DNA of 64,000 bases from Nitrospinaceae bacterium (GCA_029261555.1 JAJDBB010000031.1:1-64000); one strand, 5' to 3'; positions 29,015 to 39,516 are shown, numbered from the stretch's first letter. The notes: generated by a model not told the origin, from the sequence alone. Numbers and translations are program-made.

Positions 29015-30262
29015 TTACTTTATAAAAGATCGAATTCTTTCGTCGAGCGCGTCCTGATCCTTGGCAAACGATTGCAGAGCCGATTGGGTCATGAGATCGT
29101 CCAAAGCGACGCCGCCGGGCCAGTCGGTCAGACGCGGAATTTTCCCATGGTCGTAAATTTTCTTTAGATCATCCTCAGTGAAATTGTAAAACAGATCCAC
29201 GCCGTGCTTCTCGCAATACCGTACCAAGTCTTCGCCGATGAGTTCGTCCACAGGAGTGTGGTTCAACAAATTATCGACGAACGTCTTAAAAGTATCGGGG
29301 ACCTCCCAGAGCTGGGGAAAGCGCGCGCCCAACGAATTAAAAGCGTTAATCCCGGTTTCCGTTTCGGGATCCAAATCCTTTTGAACCTCGTCCGCAGATT
29401 TTCCGGACTCCAGAAATTCCTGCATCGCGGGTGGAGGGATGGTCAAGACGTCCAGTCCGGACAGAGTCCCCACCTGCGCTCCGTTACGAATGCTGGCGCC
29501 AATCAATTTTGTGTGAGACTTCCCGGCCTGCCGCAATTCAATCAAGGCGCGTTGCGTGGCGAGCGTGACCTTTTCGCCGACGAAATCTCCGCTCCCCAAC
29601 CCATTGTCTTTCACCACGGCGTTGAGCCGACCCAGGAAAACGTTTGTATAGGCGGGGTTCGACAAACGGCCAGCGAGGTAGTTTTGCCGCGCAGAAAACC
29701 CCAGCGTAAAGTTCACCGGCATGCCTTCCTGGGAAAGTTTCCGCACTGCCAGATAACCCTCCGGCGTGAGCGGAAGCTTCAGGATAAAAAACTCCGGGCA
29801 AACTTTAAAATACCGCCTGGCGAAGGCGAGGGACTTTTCCATGTCCCAGGCCATCGAAGGATGCAACTCCACGCTGACCTTGACGCGAAACGCCTCCACT
29901 AATCGAAGGGCGATGCGGCAATTAATGACGAAACCAATTTCCAGAACCAGGTCCTCGTCGCTCAGCGTTACGCCCGAATCCTTAATTTTTTTCAGCGCGT
30001 CTTCGATGACCTCGTCCATAATCCCGCTCTGCACCACCTGATTGGCCAGGGTGTTATTGGTCGTCAACGCGCTCAACTCTTTTTTCCAAACCGATTCCGC
30101 CTTTTCCAAATCTCCCGTGTCGATCCACAATTCCGACCCCAGAGTTTTTAACTTTGCCAAAAGCGGATGCGATTCGCGGGCCTCCAATTTTTTATCCGCT
30201 AATAATTCCCTGCAGGCGATCTGATGAATTATTTCATCCAGGTTTTTGCTCGTCGCGGTCAT
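29015..30262 (-). CDS. tal: transaldolase
   Basis: LGSELWIDTGDL, NPTLANQ-like NNTLANQVV, FILKLPLTPEGYLAVRKLSQEGMPVNFTLGFSARQ. Confidence 0.86.
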   Translation of the reverse strand: MTATSKNLDEIIHQIACRELLADKKLEARESHPLLAKLKTLGSELWIDTGDLEKAESVWKKELSALTTNNTLANQVVQSGIMDEVIEDALKKIKDSGVTLSDEDLVLEIGFVINCRIALRLVEAFRVKVSVELHPSMAWDMEKSLAFARRYFKVCPEFFILKLPLTPEGYLAVRKLSQEGMPVNFTLGFSARQNYLAGRLSNPAYTNVFLGRLNAVVKDNGLGSGDFVGEKVTLATQRALIELRQAGKSHTKLIGASIRNGAQVGTLSGLDVLTIPPPAMQEFLESGKSADEVQKDLDPETETGINAFNSLGARFPQLWEVPDTFKTFVDNLLNHTPVDELIGEDLVRYCEKHGVDLFYNFTEDDLKKIYDHGKIPRLTDWPGGVALDDLMTQSALQSFAKDQDALDERIRSFIK

Positions 30263-31587
30263 GATCCGTTTCCTTTCCCGTATCCGGGTTTATTGAGGAG
30301 GGCAAACATATTTTTTTTATAAAACTCGACTCCGGGTTGATCAAAGGGATTGATCCCCATCAAGTATCCGGTAAGGGCGACTCCGCGCTCAAAAAAATAA
30401 AACAAACGACCCAAAGTATAGGGCGAGCGGTCCTCTATTCTCAATGTCATGTTGGGAGTCTCCCCTTCCCTGTGGGCAAGCGCGACGCCTTCATAAGCCT
30501 TTTCATTGACAAAGTCGAGCGGCTTTCCGGCCAGATAGTTCAATCCATCCAAATCGTCCTCAAACTTCGGAACCTTCACCTCCCGGTTGGAAGATTCGAC
30601 GATTAAAAAAGTTTCAAATACGATCCGGTTCCCCTCCTGAACCCATTGTCCCAGGGAATGCAGGTCGGTGGTGTATTGAACGGACGCAGGGAAAATTCCG
30701 CCTTGATTTTTGCCTTCGCTTTCGCCTGCGAGTTGCTTCCACCACTCCATCAACGAACCCAGCGCAGGTTGAAACGAGGCCATGATCTCTATCGACTTGC
30801 CTTTACTGTAAAGTAAATGTCGCAATACGGCGTAAAGGCAGGTGGGGTTTTCGCGAATGGAGGAAGCGCCCGAATAAATGGATTCGGCATTTTTTGCGCC
30901 GTCGAGCAAGCCACGAATATCCAATCCTGCGACCGCGATAGGCAAGAGGCCGACGGGAGTCAACACGGAAAATCGCCCGCCAACGTCGTCGGGAATAACA
31001 AAAGTTTTGTAGCCCTCCTGGTCGGCCAGTTTTTTTAAAGCGCCTTTGGCGCGGTCGGTTGTAGCGTAAATACGGTCTCTGGCGCCCTCGGCTCCGTATC
31101 TTTTTTCCATCGCCTCCTTGAGCAAACGAAAAGCGATGGCCGGTTCCGTGGTGGTCCCGGATTTGGAAATCACGTTCAGGCAAACGTCTTTATCGGCAAT
31201 CAAATCCAGGAGGTCGGCCATGTAATCCGAACTGATATTGTGCCCGGCAAAATAAATTTCCGGTCCAGGGCGGTTGGCTTGCTGATTGTAAAAATTGGGA
31301 AGGACAAAATCGATCGCCGCCTTGCTTCCCAGATAAGAACCGCCAATGCCAATGCAAATAAAAACCTGCGCGGAGTTTTGAATTTCGCGCGCGGTCTTTT
31401 CAAGGTCGCATAAAATGTCGTCCTCGGTAGAGGAAGGCAAACGCAACCAACCGAGAAATTCGTTTCCCGGTCCCGTCCCTTTCTCCAGCATCAGGCAGAC
31501 CCTATCCATCTCCGGTTGAAATTCATCAATCTCCTGCTCGGAAATCAGCGACTTGAAGTTTTCATAATTAATTTTGGGAAAGGTCAT
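30259..31587 (-). CDS. pgi: glucose-6-phosphate isomerase
   Basis: FICIGIGGSYLGSKAAIDFVLP, VISKSGTTTEPAIAFRLL, GGRFSVLTPVGLLP, FDQPGVEFYKK. Confidence 0.95.
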   Translation of the reverse strand: MTFPKINYENFKSLISEQEIDEFQPEMDRVCLMLEKGTGPGNEFLGWLRLPSSTEDDILCDLEKTAREIQNSAQVFICIGIGGSYLGSKAAIDFVLPNFYNQQANRPGPEIYFAGHNISSDYMADLLDLIADKDVCLNVISKSGTTTEPAIAFRLLKEAMEKRYGAEGARDRIYATTDRAKGALKKLADQEGYKTFVIPDDVGGRFSVLTPVGLLPIAVAGLDIRGLLDGAKNAESIYSGASSIRENPTCLYAVLRHLLYSKGKSIEIMASFQPALGSLMEWWKQLAGESEGKNQGGIFPASVQYTTDLHSLGQWVQEGNRIVFETFLIVESSNREVKVPKFEDDLDGLNYLAGKPLDFVNEKAYEGVALAHREGETPNMTLRIEDRSPYTLGRLFYFFERGVALTGYLMGINPFDQPGVEFYKKNMFALLNKPGYGKGNGS

Positions 31588-31696
31588 GAAATTTCTCTTG
31601 AGGGACGCGAAAATTTTTTTCCCGTTTGTGCTGAACGGGAAAATCATTATACAATTTAATTTATCAATCGGAACCTGAACAATCGGGCAATTTAAT

Positions 31697-32053
31697 ATGA
31701 AATACTTTTACTGGGATTTCGCCATAGGAATTGGCGCCGGAGCGCTCATCGCCTGCGTTTCCGCGTGGGCCGTACCGGGAAACATCCACCCGCTCGCGGC
31801 CATGTTTTTGGGCGGGCTCTGCGGCATGGTTGTTCAATCATTTCTGTCCATTGTACTGCTACCCATTTTCGGCGCGTTCGAGGTCATGATTCCGCTCCAC
31901 ATCATCGGCATGCTTGCGGGAATGCTAGGCGGTATGGCCGCCTCAATACAAAATGCTCCGGCTTATTACATCTTGTCGGCGGGCGCCGCGACCGGGTTCG
32001 GCGTAGCCTTGATCGTCTTTTTATCCAACCGCAAACTCACGCGGGCGGCGTAA
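31697..32053 (+). CDS. small hypothetical membrane protein
   Basis: 118 aa with three to four TM segments; immediately upstream of a methyltransferase gene. Confidence 0.7.
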   Translation: MKYFYWDFAIGIGAGALIACVSAWAVPGNIHPLAAMFLGGLCGMVVQSFLSIVLLPIFGAFEVMIPLHIIGMLAGMLGGMAASIQNAPAYYILSAGAATGFGVALIVFLSNRKLTRAA

Positions 32054-32054
32054 A

Positions 32055-32651
32055 ATGAGCGTACGCGAAAAGTACAATCGCATTTCCCGGTTTTACGAAT
32101 TTTTAAAAACCGGGGACACACGGCGTTGGGAAAAATCCCAGCGGGAATTTTTTCAAAAACTCCGCGGCAAAGTTCTTTATATAGGCATTGGACCCGGACC
32201 GGAGATCGCAAACTTTCCTCCCGGCCTGGAAATTGTCGCCATTGATCTGAGCGAAAAAATGATGGCGCAGTCGCAAAGGCGAGCGGAGGCCTATTCCGGA
32301 AACATCCGGCTCGCCAACATGAACGTCGAAGACCTAGGTTTCGCCGACGGCGTTTTCGATTGCGTTTTAGCCGTTTGCGTATTCTGCACGGTGGAGGCGC
32401 CGGTAAAAGGTTTGCAAGAGGTTCGCCGGGTATTGAAGCCCAGCGGCAAATTACTGATGTTTGAACACGTGTTGAGCCAAAACCCAGTGTACGCTCTTAT
32501 TCTTAAAGGAATGAATCTGGTCACTAAAAGACTTTCCGGAACCTATCTGGACCGGAACACCGCAGCCAACGTGGAAAAAGCCGGATTCTGGATCGAATCG
32601 AACCGCAACGTCTATCTGGATATCGTAAAGACCATCGAAGCAAATCCTTAA
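32055..32651 (+). CDS. class I SAM-dependent methyltransferase (UbiE-like)
   Basis: VLYIGIGPGPEIANFPPGLEIVAIDLSEKMMAQS, GVFDCVLAVCVFCTVEAP, LKPSGKLLMFEHV. Confidence 0.87.
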   Translation: MSVREKYNRISRFYEFLKTGDTRRWEKSQREFFQKLRGKVLYIGIGPGPEIANFPPGLEIVAIDLSEKMMAQSQRRAEAYSGNIRLANMNVEDLGFADGVFDCVLAVCVFCTVEAPVKGLQEVRRVLKPSGKLLMFEHVLSQNPVYALILKGMNLVTKRLSGTYLDRNTAANVEKAGFWIESNRNVYLDIVKTIEANP

Positions 32652-34219
32652 TTTTTTGCGCCAATTGTCTTCGGTTTGACCGCCGTTTCTTTTTTGGGAA
32701 ATGAAATAAGAAAATAGTTTTTAATGATTTTCTGGCGTATCAACTCATTGGCAAAACTCGTGGCCTGGTTTTTTCCGTCAAAGCGACCGACGCGAATTTT
32801 GTACCAATGCCCGCCGGAACTTCTCGGATCCTTAATCACATAAACCCCGGCGATTTTTTTCTTTTTAAACCTGGCATTCAATCGCTCCGCCTGCTTTTTC
32901 GTATTGAACGCCGCTACTTGAATGGTATAGAGCCGGTCGGCTTTTCGCCGAACCCGATCCTTCTTGACCCCACCTTTTTCTGCCATTTCCGGAGTCAGAG
33001 TTTCTTTGACGTCTTTTTTCGACCCTTTGTCGGCGGTCAATCCAATCGCCCCTAATATAAAAATGCCCGCAATGATGGAACCCTTGACCCACAACTCAAG
33101 TTTCCCAAATTGCGACAGACCTTCCAGAAAAATCAAAGCGATCTTTTTAATCAGTCCCAAGAAGAGGCGAACGATCCAGTTAAATGCGTTGCGAAAATTT
33201 TCGCCCCAGGAGGGAGCCAGTCCCAGCCGGACTTTTAAACGGTCCAAGGTTTGGGCGTCATTCCGGGTGAACAAACGAATTTTTTTCACCTTGTGGAACA
33301 GGGAAAGTTCGTCGACCGAATTTTGTATGGATTGCCGGCGTGCGGGGTCCAGGGCGGAAAAGATTTTGCCGCATCTCTCGTGCAAACCGGGATCGGAAGT
33401 TTTCCAGCGTTCCTGACAATAGCATCTGCCAATGATTCCCTGCGCCTGGCTTTCTCCCGGCAGATGAAAGGTCAGGGCCTGTAGGTAAAACCTGACGGCA
33501 AAGGCGTCGGAACGACGCTTGCCCAACAAAACGGGTAAAATATATTCGACGATTTCCCGAGAGTCCGGGCCTCCATATTCCAACGCTTTCAGATAGAGCG
33601 TTTCGACTTTTCGGTTCAAACTGCGTTTCTTCAAATACAATGAGGCGAGACGCCCGATTAGGATTTCGTCTTTATAATCGTTGGCATGAACGGCGACCAG
33701 GAGAAGGTCTATTTCGTTTCGACTCAAATCCTCGCCCCGCCCCAGCAACGACAACAGCGGGGAGCGGTACAAGGAATCTTTGGGGTCGATTAAAAAAGCC
33801 TTTAAAAAAACCTTCATGCAGGCCGGGTCTTCCCGGCCAATCGAAAGCAGGTAGTCCGCATACCGGCAATAAACCTCTTCGCGAAACCTTTTTCCCTTCC
33901 CCGGCAAAAAGAACGAGGACTCGGTCAAACTCAGCAAGTTTTCAAACCGGGCAACCACCTCGTTCTCGTCCGACTTTAAATCGACGTCCCGGAGACTCTG
34001 CATCCGGTCTCGGTAAACCTGCTCGCCGAACATCCCGTAAACCAGAAACCCAAAAAACAGACAGACGCACGCCAAGATCCATTGAAGGACGGTGTCGTTC
34101 ACATAAACGTTGGGCATGGCGACTTCATGGATGAAATATAAAACCGCAAACCCAAAGGAGACCATCAGGAATATCGACAACCCGACCCGGGAAAGATAAA
34201 ATTTAAAAGTTTGATACAT
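32648..34219 (-). CDS. membrane protein with TPR-like region and C-terminal SPOR domain
   Basis: LYTIQVAAFNTKKQAERLNARFKKKKIAGVYVIKDPRSSGGHWYKIRVGRFDGKNQATSFANELIRQ is SPOR-like; three hydrophobic segments. Confidence 0.78.
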   Translation of the reverse strand: MYQTFKFYLSRVGLSIFLMVSFGFAVLYFIHEVAMPNVYVNDTVLQWILACVCLFFGFLVYGMFGEQVYRDRMQSLRDVDLKSDENEVVARFENLLSLTESSFFLPGKGKRFREEVYCRYADYLLSIGREDPACMKVFLKAFLIDPKDSLYRSPLLSLLGRGEDLSRNEIDLLLVAVHANDYKDEILIGRLASLYLKKRSLNRKVETLYLKALEYGGPDSREIVEYILPVLLGKRRSDAFAVRFYLQALTFHLPGESQAQGIIGRCYCQERWKTSDPGLHERCGKIFSALDPARRQSIQNSVDELSLFHKVKKIRLFTRNDAQTLDRLKVRLGLAPSWGENFRNAFNWIVRLFLGLIKKIALIFLEGLSQFGKLELWVKGSIIAGIFILGAIGLTADKGSKKDVKETLTPEMAEKGGVKKDRVRRKADRLYTIQVAAFNTKKQAERLNARFKKKKIAGVYVIKDPRSSGGHWYKIRVGRFDGKNQATSFANELIRQKIIKNYFLISFPKKETAVKPKTIGAKN

Positions 34220-36281
34220 CGTTTATCTTTTTCAGTTGTTGCAGGATGGACAATTCCTCCGGGGAGGAAAAGTCCAGCGGCGGAGCCTGAGGCAAGGGGG
34301 GAAGGGTTAAAACCGTCTCATCCTTGACGGCCACCTGCATTCCGGGTTGGTTCGATCCTTCCTCCAGCAAATAGCCGGTGGTCGCATTCACCCGAACGGT
34401 CCGCACGCCGTCGGGAACCGTGAATTTGACTCGGCTTTTATTTTCCAGCGCCTTTTCCATAAAAAACGCCCAGATGGGAGCCGCCGCGCCGCTTCCGGTC
34501 AACCCTTTGCCTCTTGGGTCGACCATGGACTCGTTGCTGTCGTAGCCCACCCAAACGGAAGTGGAATAGTCGCGGGTGAATCCGGTGAACCAGGCATCCT
34601 TGAAATTATTTGTGGTCCCGGTCTTGCCCCCAGCGGGGTGTTTGAATCCCATACGCCGGACGATTCTCCCGGTTCCGCCGTCCACCACGCCTTGCATCAT
34701 GTCCAGCAAAGGATAAATGGATTTAGCGGGGAAGCGCGTTTCGGCCCGGTAAAACCGCTCATAAATTACGCGCCCGTTAAAGTTTTCGATTTTCTGGATC
34801 GCGTAAGGCTGAACGTACATTCCCAATCGCGCGATAACGCTGTAGGCGGAAGCCATTTCCAGGGGCGAAACTCCGGAGGTGCCAAGAGCCAGGGACATGT
34901 GGGCGCCCAAGGGACTGGTCACGCCAAATTTGCGGGCGGTTTTTATCACTTCCTTCGGCCCAACTTGCTGGATCAGCTTGGCGGAAATCACATTGATGGA
35001 TTTCATCAACGCTTTTTTGAGGATCAAATCTCCGGCGTAATCCTCTTTGAAATTTTTTGGTTCCCAGGGCTGGGTTCCCTTTATTTCTATAGTGATAGGT
35101 TCGTCGCGCACCATGGAAGCGGGGGAGTATCCCAGTTTTTCCATGGCCGTGAAGTACACGAACGGCTTGAAGGAGGAGCCTGGCATTCGGTTGTTGGAAA
35201 CGGCGCGGTTGAACTGGCTGAGAGAGAAATTTCGCCCGCCCAGTAAAACCCGAATAGCGCCGGTTTTATTTTCAATGGAGACCAACGAGACTTGCAGGCG
35301 CTCGGGTTGGGATCTCTCAGATTTGGCGGGCTTTCCCATGCGTTTGTCCAAAGCTTCCAAATGTGATCGCGCGGCCTTTTGCGCTTCTATTTGCAGGCGG
35401 GAGTCCAGGGTCGTGAATATCTTCAAGCCGCCAAAATAAACGAATTCCTTGCCGTAGGTTTTTTCAAGATCTTCGAGGATAAAGTTTACAAAGTACTGGT
35501 GGGGATTGTTCGCCTCCACCGGGGAAGCCAGTTCCAGGCTGGAACTCAAGGCTTCCTCCTTTTGAGCTACGCCGATCATGCGCTCCTTGACCATGCGGTC
35601 CAAAACAAATCCTGCGCGGGTCATGGCGCGTTCGTAGTTGGTGAAGGGGTTGGCGTTATTGGGAGAGTTGGGGAGTCCGGCCAACAGAGCGGCCTGCAGG
35701 GAGCTTAGGTTTTCCGCCGATTTGCCAAAATAAATATGGCTGGCTTCTTCTACGCCGTAGGCGCCGTTGCCAAAATAAATCTGGTTGCAATAGGCTTCCA
35801 AAATCTGATCCTTGCTGAAGGAGGCCTCCATCTGCAAGGCGATCAGGATTTCTTTAAACTTGCGTACCCATTTTCTTTCAAACGAAAAAAACAGGTTCTT
35901 GGCCAGTTGCTGGGTAATCGTGCTACCGCCCTGCGCGATTCGCTTCGCTTTAAAATTGCTGATCAGCGCTCGCACCAGAGCCTTGTGATCGACGCCTTGA
36001 TGCTCGTGGAAATGTGCGTCCTCAACCGCAACGACGGCTTTTAAGAAAAACGGCGAGATTTTTTCGAGTGGCACGGGAAGCCGCTCTCCGAAAATTTTCA
36101 ACAACTCTCCGTCGCTGGAATAAATTTCCGTGGGTAGGCTGAGGTTGATATTTTCCAGGCGCTGGGGCAGTTGGGGAAGCTCTCCGCTCAAGCCAAAGTA
36201 AACTCCGGCCACGGAAAACGCCAGCAGAAGGAGCGCCGCGTAAAAGGCGAATAGAATTTTTTCAAAAAACCGGCGGATCAA
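34203..36281 (-). CDS. penicillin-binding protein 1A, second paralog
   Basis: EDAHFHEHQGVDHKALVRALISN, GGSTITQQLAKNLFFSFERKWVRKFKE, RMPGSSFKPFVY, GGKTGTTNNFKDAWFTGFTRDYSTSVWVGYD. Confidence 0.94.
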   Translation of the reverse strand: MIRRFFEKILFAFYAALLLLAFSVAGVYFGLSGELPQLPQRLENINLSLPTEIYSSDGELLKIFGERLPVPLEKISPFFLKAVVAVEDAHFHEHQGVDHKALVRALISNFKAKRIAQGGSTITQQLAKNLFFSFERKWVRKFKEILIALQMEASFSKDQILEAYCNQIYFGNGAYGVEEASHIYFGKSAENLSSLQAALLAGLPNSPNNANPFTNYERAMTRAGFVLDRMVKERMIGVAQKEEALSSSLELASPVEANNPHQYFVNFILEDLEKTYGKEFVYFGGLKIFTTLDSRLQIEAQKAARSHLEALDKRMGKPAKSERSQPERLQVSLVSIENKTGAIRVLLGGRNFSLSQFNRAVSNNRMPGSSFKPFVYFTAMEKLGYSPASMVRDEPITIEIKGTQPWEPKNFKEDYAGDLILKKALMKSINVISAKLIQQVGPKEVIKTARKFGVTSPLGAHMSLALGTSGVSPLEMASAYSVIARLGMYVQPYAIQKIENFNGRVIYERFYRAETRFPAKSIYPLLDMMQGVVDGGTGRIVRRMGFKHPAGGKTGTTNNFKDAWFTGFTRDYSTSVWVGYDSNESMVDPRGKGLTGSGAAAPIWAFFMEKALENKSRVKFTVPDGVRTVRVNATTGYLLEEGSNQPGMQVAVKDETVLTLPPLPQAPPLDFSSPEELSILQQLKKINDVSNF

Positions 36282-36354
36282 GGTTTTGGCGATTGGATTG
36301 AGGTTAACGTCGAGGGGCGGGCCGAAAAACCGGCGGACAATAAAAATTCGCCGG

Positions 36355-37242
36355 CTATTGCGAATCTCCCGCCTGGTTGTACAGGCCGGCGGATTCTCCA
36401 GAGTCGGCCTGCTCTATTTGGGACAAAATATTGTTGGACGTCTCCAAGGGAACGGGTATCAACAGCACGTTACTATAATAATCGGTTTTGTACTCAATCC
36501 CAAACAGGGCGACGTCGGGGCGGTCCTGCAAAGGCTCCGAGGAAATGCCCACGCGGGTGACGTGGTAATCTTTTTGCAAAAACCACTCTGGGTCGGGAAA
36601 CAGGTTTTTTTGTGTCGCGGGATCCAGGGTTTGCAAAAGCGGTAAAAATTCCCCTATGGAAAAAATCCGTTTCTCCTCAAAATCCGCATCCTCCAGAAAA
36701 CCGCGTTGAATGGTCCGCGTGGATTGCACCTCATAAAGAATATCCAGCCTCAAGAACACCTCGTGAATGGGGTGGTTTTGCGGATCGATAAAACTCAGGG
36801 TGATCCATTGTCCCGAACGGTTTAACAGAACCCGGTCCCAGTCCTTGTTGGCGTCGATTTTTAACAGCTCCCAAGGGTCGATGATGCGCTTCGCCCACTG
36901 CCCGGGATAATCGAAATACAATTGCAAAAATTTCTTTCGGGACACCAGGTTGGAGGGATTCAGGGTCTCGACGAGGGTTTTTAACGTGTCGATGGACTCG
37001 CTATTTTTTTCCTTGGTATTCAAGGAAGTCAGCAAGGACTGTACTTGCCTCTGGGCCAGGGTGTTCTCATGCTCGGTTTCCCAGGCCCGGCCCAGTTGAC
37101 GGCGCGTGGGATTCTGCCATTTTAAATAGTAGCCGATCCCTTTTTCAAATATGTGCCCGTAGAACTCGAACGTCGCTACCGAGGCCAACATAAAAAAAAG
37201 AATCGCGCCGCTTCCAAACAGTCTGAAGACGCTGGAATTCAC
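36355..37242 (-). CDS. hypothetical protein with N-terminal TM segment
   Basis: MNSSVFRLFGSGAILFFMLASVATFEF followed by a soluble region; 3 bp downstream of the XRE gene. Confidence 0.65.
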   Translation of the reverse strand: MNSSVFRLFGSGAILFFMLASVATFEFYGHIFEKGIGYYLKWQNPTRRQLGRAWETEHENTLAQRQVQSLLTSLNTKEKNSESIDTLKTLVETLNPSNLVSRKKFLQLYFDYPGQWAKRIIDPWELLKIDANKDWDRVLLNRSGQWITLSFIDPQNHPIHEVFLRLDILYEVQSTRTIQRGFLEDADFEEKRIFSIGEFLPLLQTLDPATQKNLFPDPEWFLQKDYHVTRVGISSEPLQDRPDVALFGIEYKTDYYSNVLLIPVPLETSNNILSQIEQADSGESAGLYNQAGDSQ

Positions 37243-37245
37243 TGT

Positions 37246-37905
37246 TCAGCTCACCGTGATTTTGTTGACGGAACGGGCGATCATTTTCAGGCGCTTGACT
37301 TTGTCCCGCAGGATTTTTTGATCGACTTTTTTGCTCTCTGCGCGGATTTCCGATCCCGGCTTTGAATCCGGTCCGCGGTTTTTTTTATGTTCTTCATCCG
37401 TATTTTTGGCGAATTTTTCGGGGCGGGATCTGGGTACGCTTTTGGAAACGCCTATGGGTCTTCCGGCTCTTTTCCCCGAATTTTTTAACAGGCTTCCCAG
37501 GTTTTCCACTAGTTTTTCCTGGGCCGCGAAATCCAGTTTTCTGAAAATCGAGACGAGTCGGTATTCAGTATCATCCAAAGGAATCAGGCCCTGAACGGGA
37601 AGGTTTGTAAAGGAAATTTGCCCGTTTTGAAAATCGACCCTTTTAACTTCTGGAACCTGAGAGGGCGCGCTGAAATTTTTTATGGGCAGGACGTCGTATT
37701 CGGTCAATTCCGCGGTCAATAGTTTTTCCAGGGAAAGGTTCCCCAACCGTGCCATTTTAACGAGGGTGGAAACAGGAGCGTCCCTCTCCCCCGCTTCGTA
37801 CCTCACATACGTTCTGAACCCAACCTTTAAAATATCGGCCATGGCCGATTGGGTGCACTTCAACGACTTTCTCAACACCCTGAGATTTTTGGCCAAAACT
37901 GACAT
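37246..37905 (-). CDS. XRE-family helix-turn-helix protein with basic C-terminal extension
   Basis: LRVLRKSLKCTQSAMADILKVGFRTYVRYEAGERDAPVSTLVKMARLGN HTH, then Lys/Arg-rich tail. Confidence 0.78.
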   Translation of the reverse strand: MSVLAKNLRVLRKSLKCTQSAMADILKVGFRTYVRYEAGERDAPVSTLVKMARLGNLSLEKLLTAELTEYDVLPIKNFSAPSQVPEVKRVDFQNGQISFTNLPVQGLIPLDDTEYRLVSIFRKLDFAAQEKLVENLGSLLKNSGKRAGRPIGVSKSVPRSRPEKFAKNTDEEHKKNRGPDSKPGSEIRAESKKVDQKILRDKVKRLKMIARSVNKITVS

Positions 37906-38027
37906 AATGAAACCTCCTCAGGCCCGCTTTTAACTATACACCCTTATCAAATATTTTTCCAAAAAGATAATATTGGGACGGAAACATCCGAGGGAGGAAC
38001 TGCGAGGCTGAGAACCAAATTGCGGGA

Positions 38028-39014
38028 TTATTTGCCCTGGCGACGGGCGAGAATCTCCGCCGCTTCCTTGGCGAAATAGGTCAATATCATCTTAGCGCCG
38101 GCACGCCGGATGGAGAGGAGGGTCTCCATAATGATTCTCTCCCGGTCCACCCATCCATTTTGCGACGCCGCAACGATCAGCGAATATTCCCCGCTGACGT
38201 TGTAGGCGGCCAGGGGAACGTTGATCTCCTGGCGGACTCGGTAAATGATATCCAGATACGCCAGGGCGGGCTTGACCATGACCATATCGGCGCCTTCCTC
38301 AATGTCCTGCAAGACTTCGCGAATGGCTTCGTCGCTATTGGCCGGATCCATTTGATAGGTGGAGCGGTCGCCAAACTTGGGAGAGGAGTCGGCGGCCTCG
38401 CGAAATGGACCGTAATAGGCGGAGGCGTATTTTGCCGAATAGGCTAAAATCAGGGTCTCGTTAAATCCGGACTGGTCCAGGGCTTTCCGAATAGCCCCAA
38501 CCCGTCCGTCCATCATGTCCGAAGGGGCTACGATATCTGCTCCGGCCTGAGCGTGGGTCTGCGCCATTTTAGCGAGTAATTCCAGGGTGGCGTCGTTCAG
38601 GATTTTTCCATCTTCCACCAGACCACAATGCCCGTGGTCCGTGTATTCGTCGATACAAACGTCGGTGATCACGATCATTTCCGGAATCGCCGCTTTTATC
38701 TCCCGTACCGCGCGTTGAACGATTCCATCCGGATTATAGGCTTCGCTTCCTACTGCGTCCTTTTTGTCCGGAATACCAAACAATATCACCGCTGGAATTC
38801 CCAGATCCGCCGCTTCCTGGACGTCCAGGATCATCCGGTCAAGCGAGAAACGAAAAATCCCCGGCATAGAGCTTATCTCGGTTTTCACGTCCTTGCCCTC
38901 GCAGACGAAAAGGGGATAAATAAGATCGTTTACGGAAAGGGAAGTCTCCTCCACCATTCGCAAAATGGCGGAATTTTTTCTCAGTCGTCGGGATCGATGG
39001 GTTGGAAATGGCAT
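38028..39014 (-). CDS. hemB: porphobilinogen synthase (delta-aminolevulinic acid dehydratase)
   Basis: [70 protein letters not shown]. Confidence 0.96.
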   Translation of the reverse strand: MPFPTHRSRRLRKNSAILRMVEETSLSVNDLIYPLFVCEGKDVKTEISSMPGIFRFSLDRMILDVQEAADLGIPAVILFGIPDKKDAVGSEAYNPDGIVQRAVREIKAAIPEMIVITDVCIDEYTDHGHCGLVEDGKILNDATLELLAKMAQTHAQAGADIVAPSDMMDGRVGAIRKALDQSGFNETLILAYSAKYASAYYGPFREAADSSPKFGDRSTYQMDPANSDEAIREVLQDIEEGADMVMVKPALAYLDIIYRVRQEINVPLAAYNVSGEYSLIVAASQNGWVDRERIIMETLLSIRRAGAKMILTYFAKEAAEILARRQGK

Positions 39015-39300
39015 GAGAGCTTAACCTGAAGATTTGAATTTCGTTGAATAATCTATCCGGAAGCGGGCGGGCTTTGAGGATAAAAGAACTTGCAGACGGC
39101 TTATATTAGCACAGGAAGGTGGGTCAAACAATTCGGGCCGCGCCGGGTTTTTGACGCAACCGACAGACAAACCGACCTCTAAAAAAACACAAAATAAACA
39201 AGTTATTTCAAATAGTTAACAAAATACTTCTAAATTAAAATCTAGCGGTATTGTTTTTGCTTTATTACTTTTATAACAAAAATTTATGGAGGATCTACTC

Positions 39301-39516
39301 ATGAATATCGCGGAAACGACAACGGACCAAGGCTACGAAAAACTGAATGCGGCAATTTTAAAGGCACTTTCTTCTTCCGACGAGGTGAAGCAAATATTGA
39401 CAGATTTTCAGGAAAAAAACCTGATCGATGAAATCGCCGCGGTCAACCTGGTTTTGAGCCTGGAGGAATTGGAAAGCCTGATCCCGGAGCAAAACGCAAA
39501 CAGCGCCTCTCTTTAA
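39301..39516 (+). CDS. small hypothetical protein (71 aa)
   Basis: GGAGGATCTACTC-ATG strong RBS; MNIAETTTDQGYEKLNAAILKALSSSDEVKQILTDFQEKNLIDEIAAVNLVLSLEELESLIPEQNANSASL. Confidence 0.68.
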   Translation: MNIAETTTDQGYEKLNAAILKALSSSDEVKQILTDFQEKNLIDEIAAVNLVLSLEELESLIPEQNANSASL

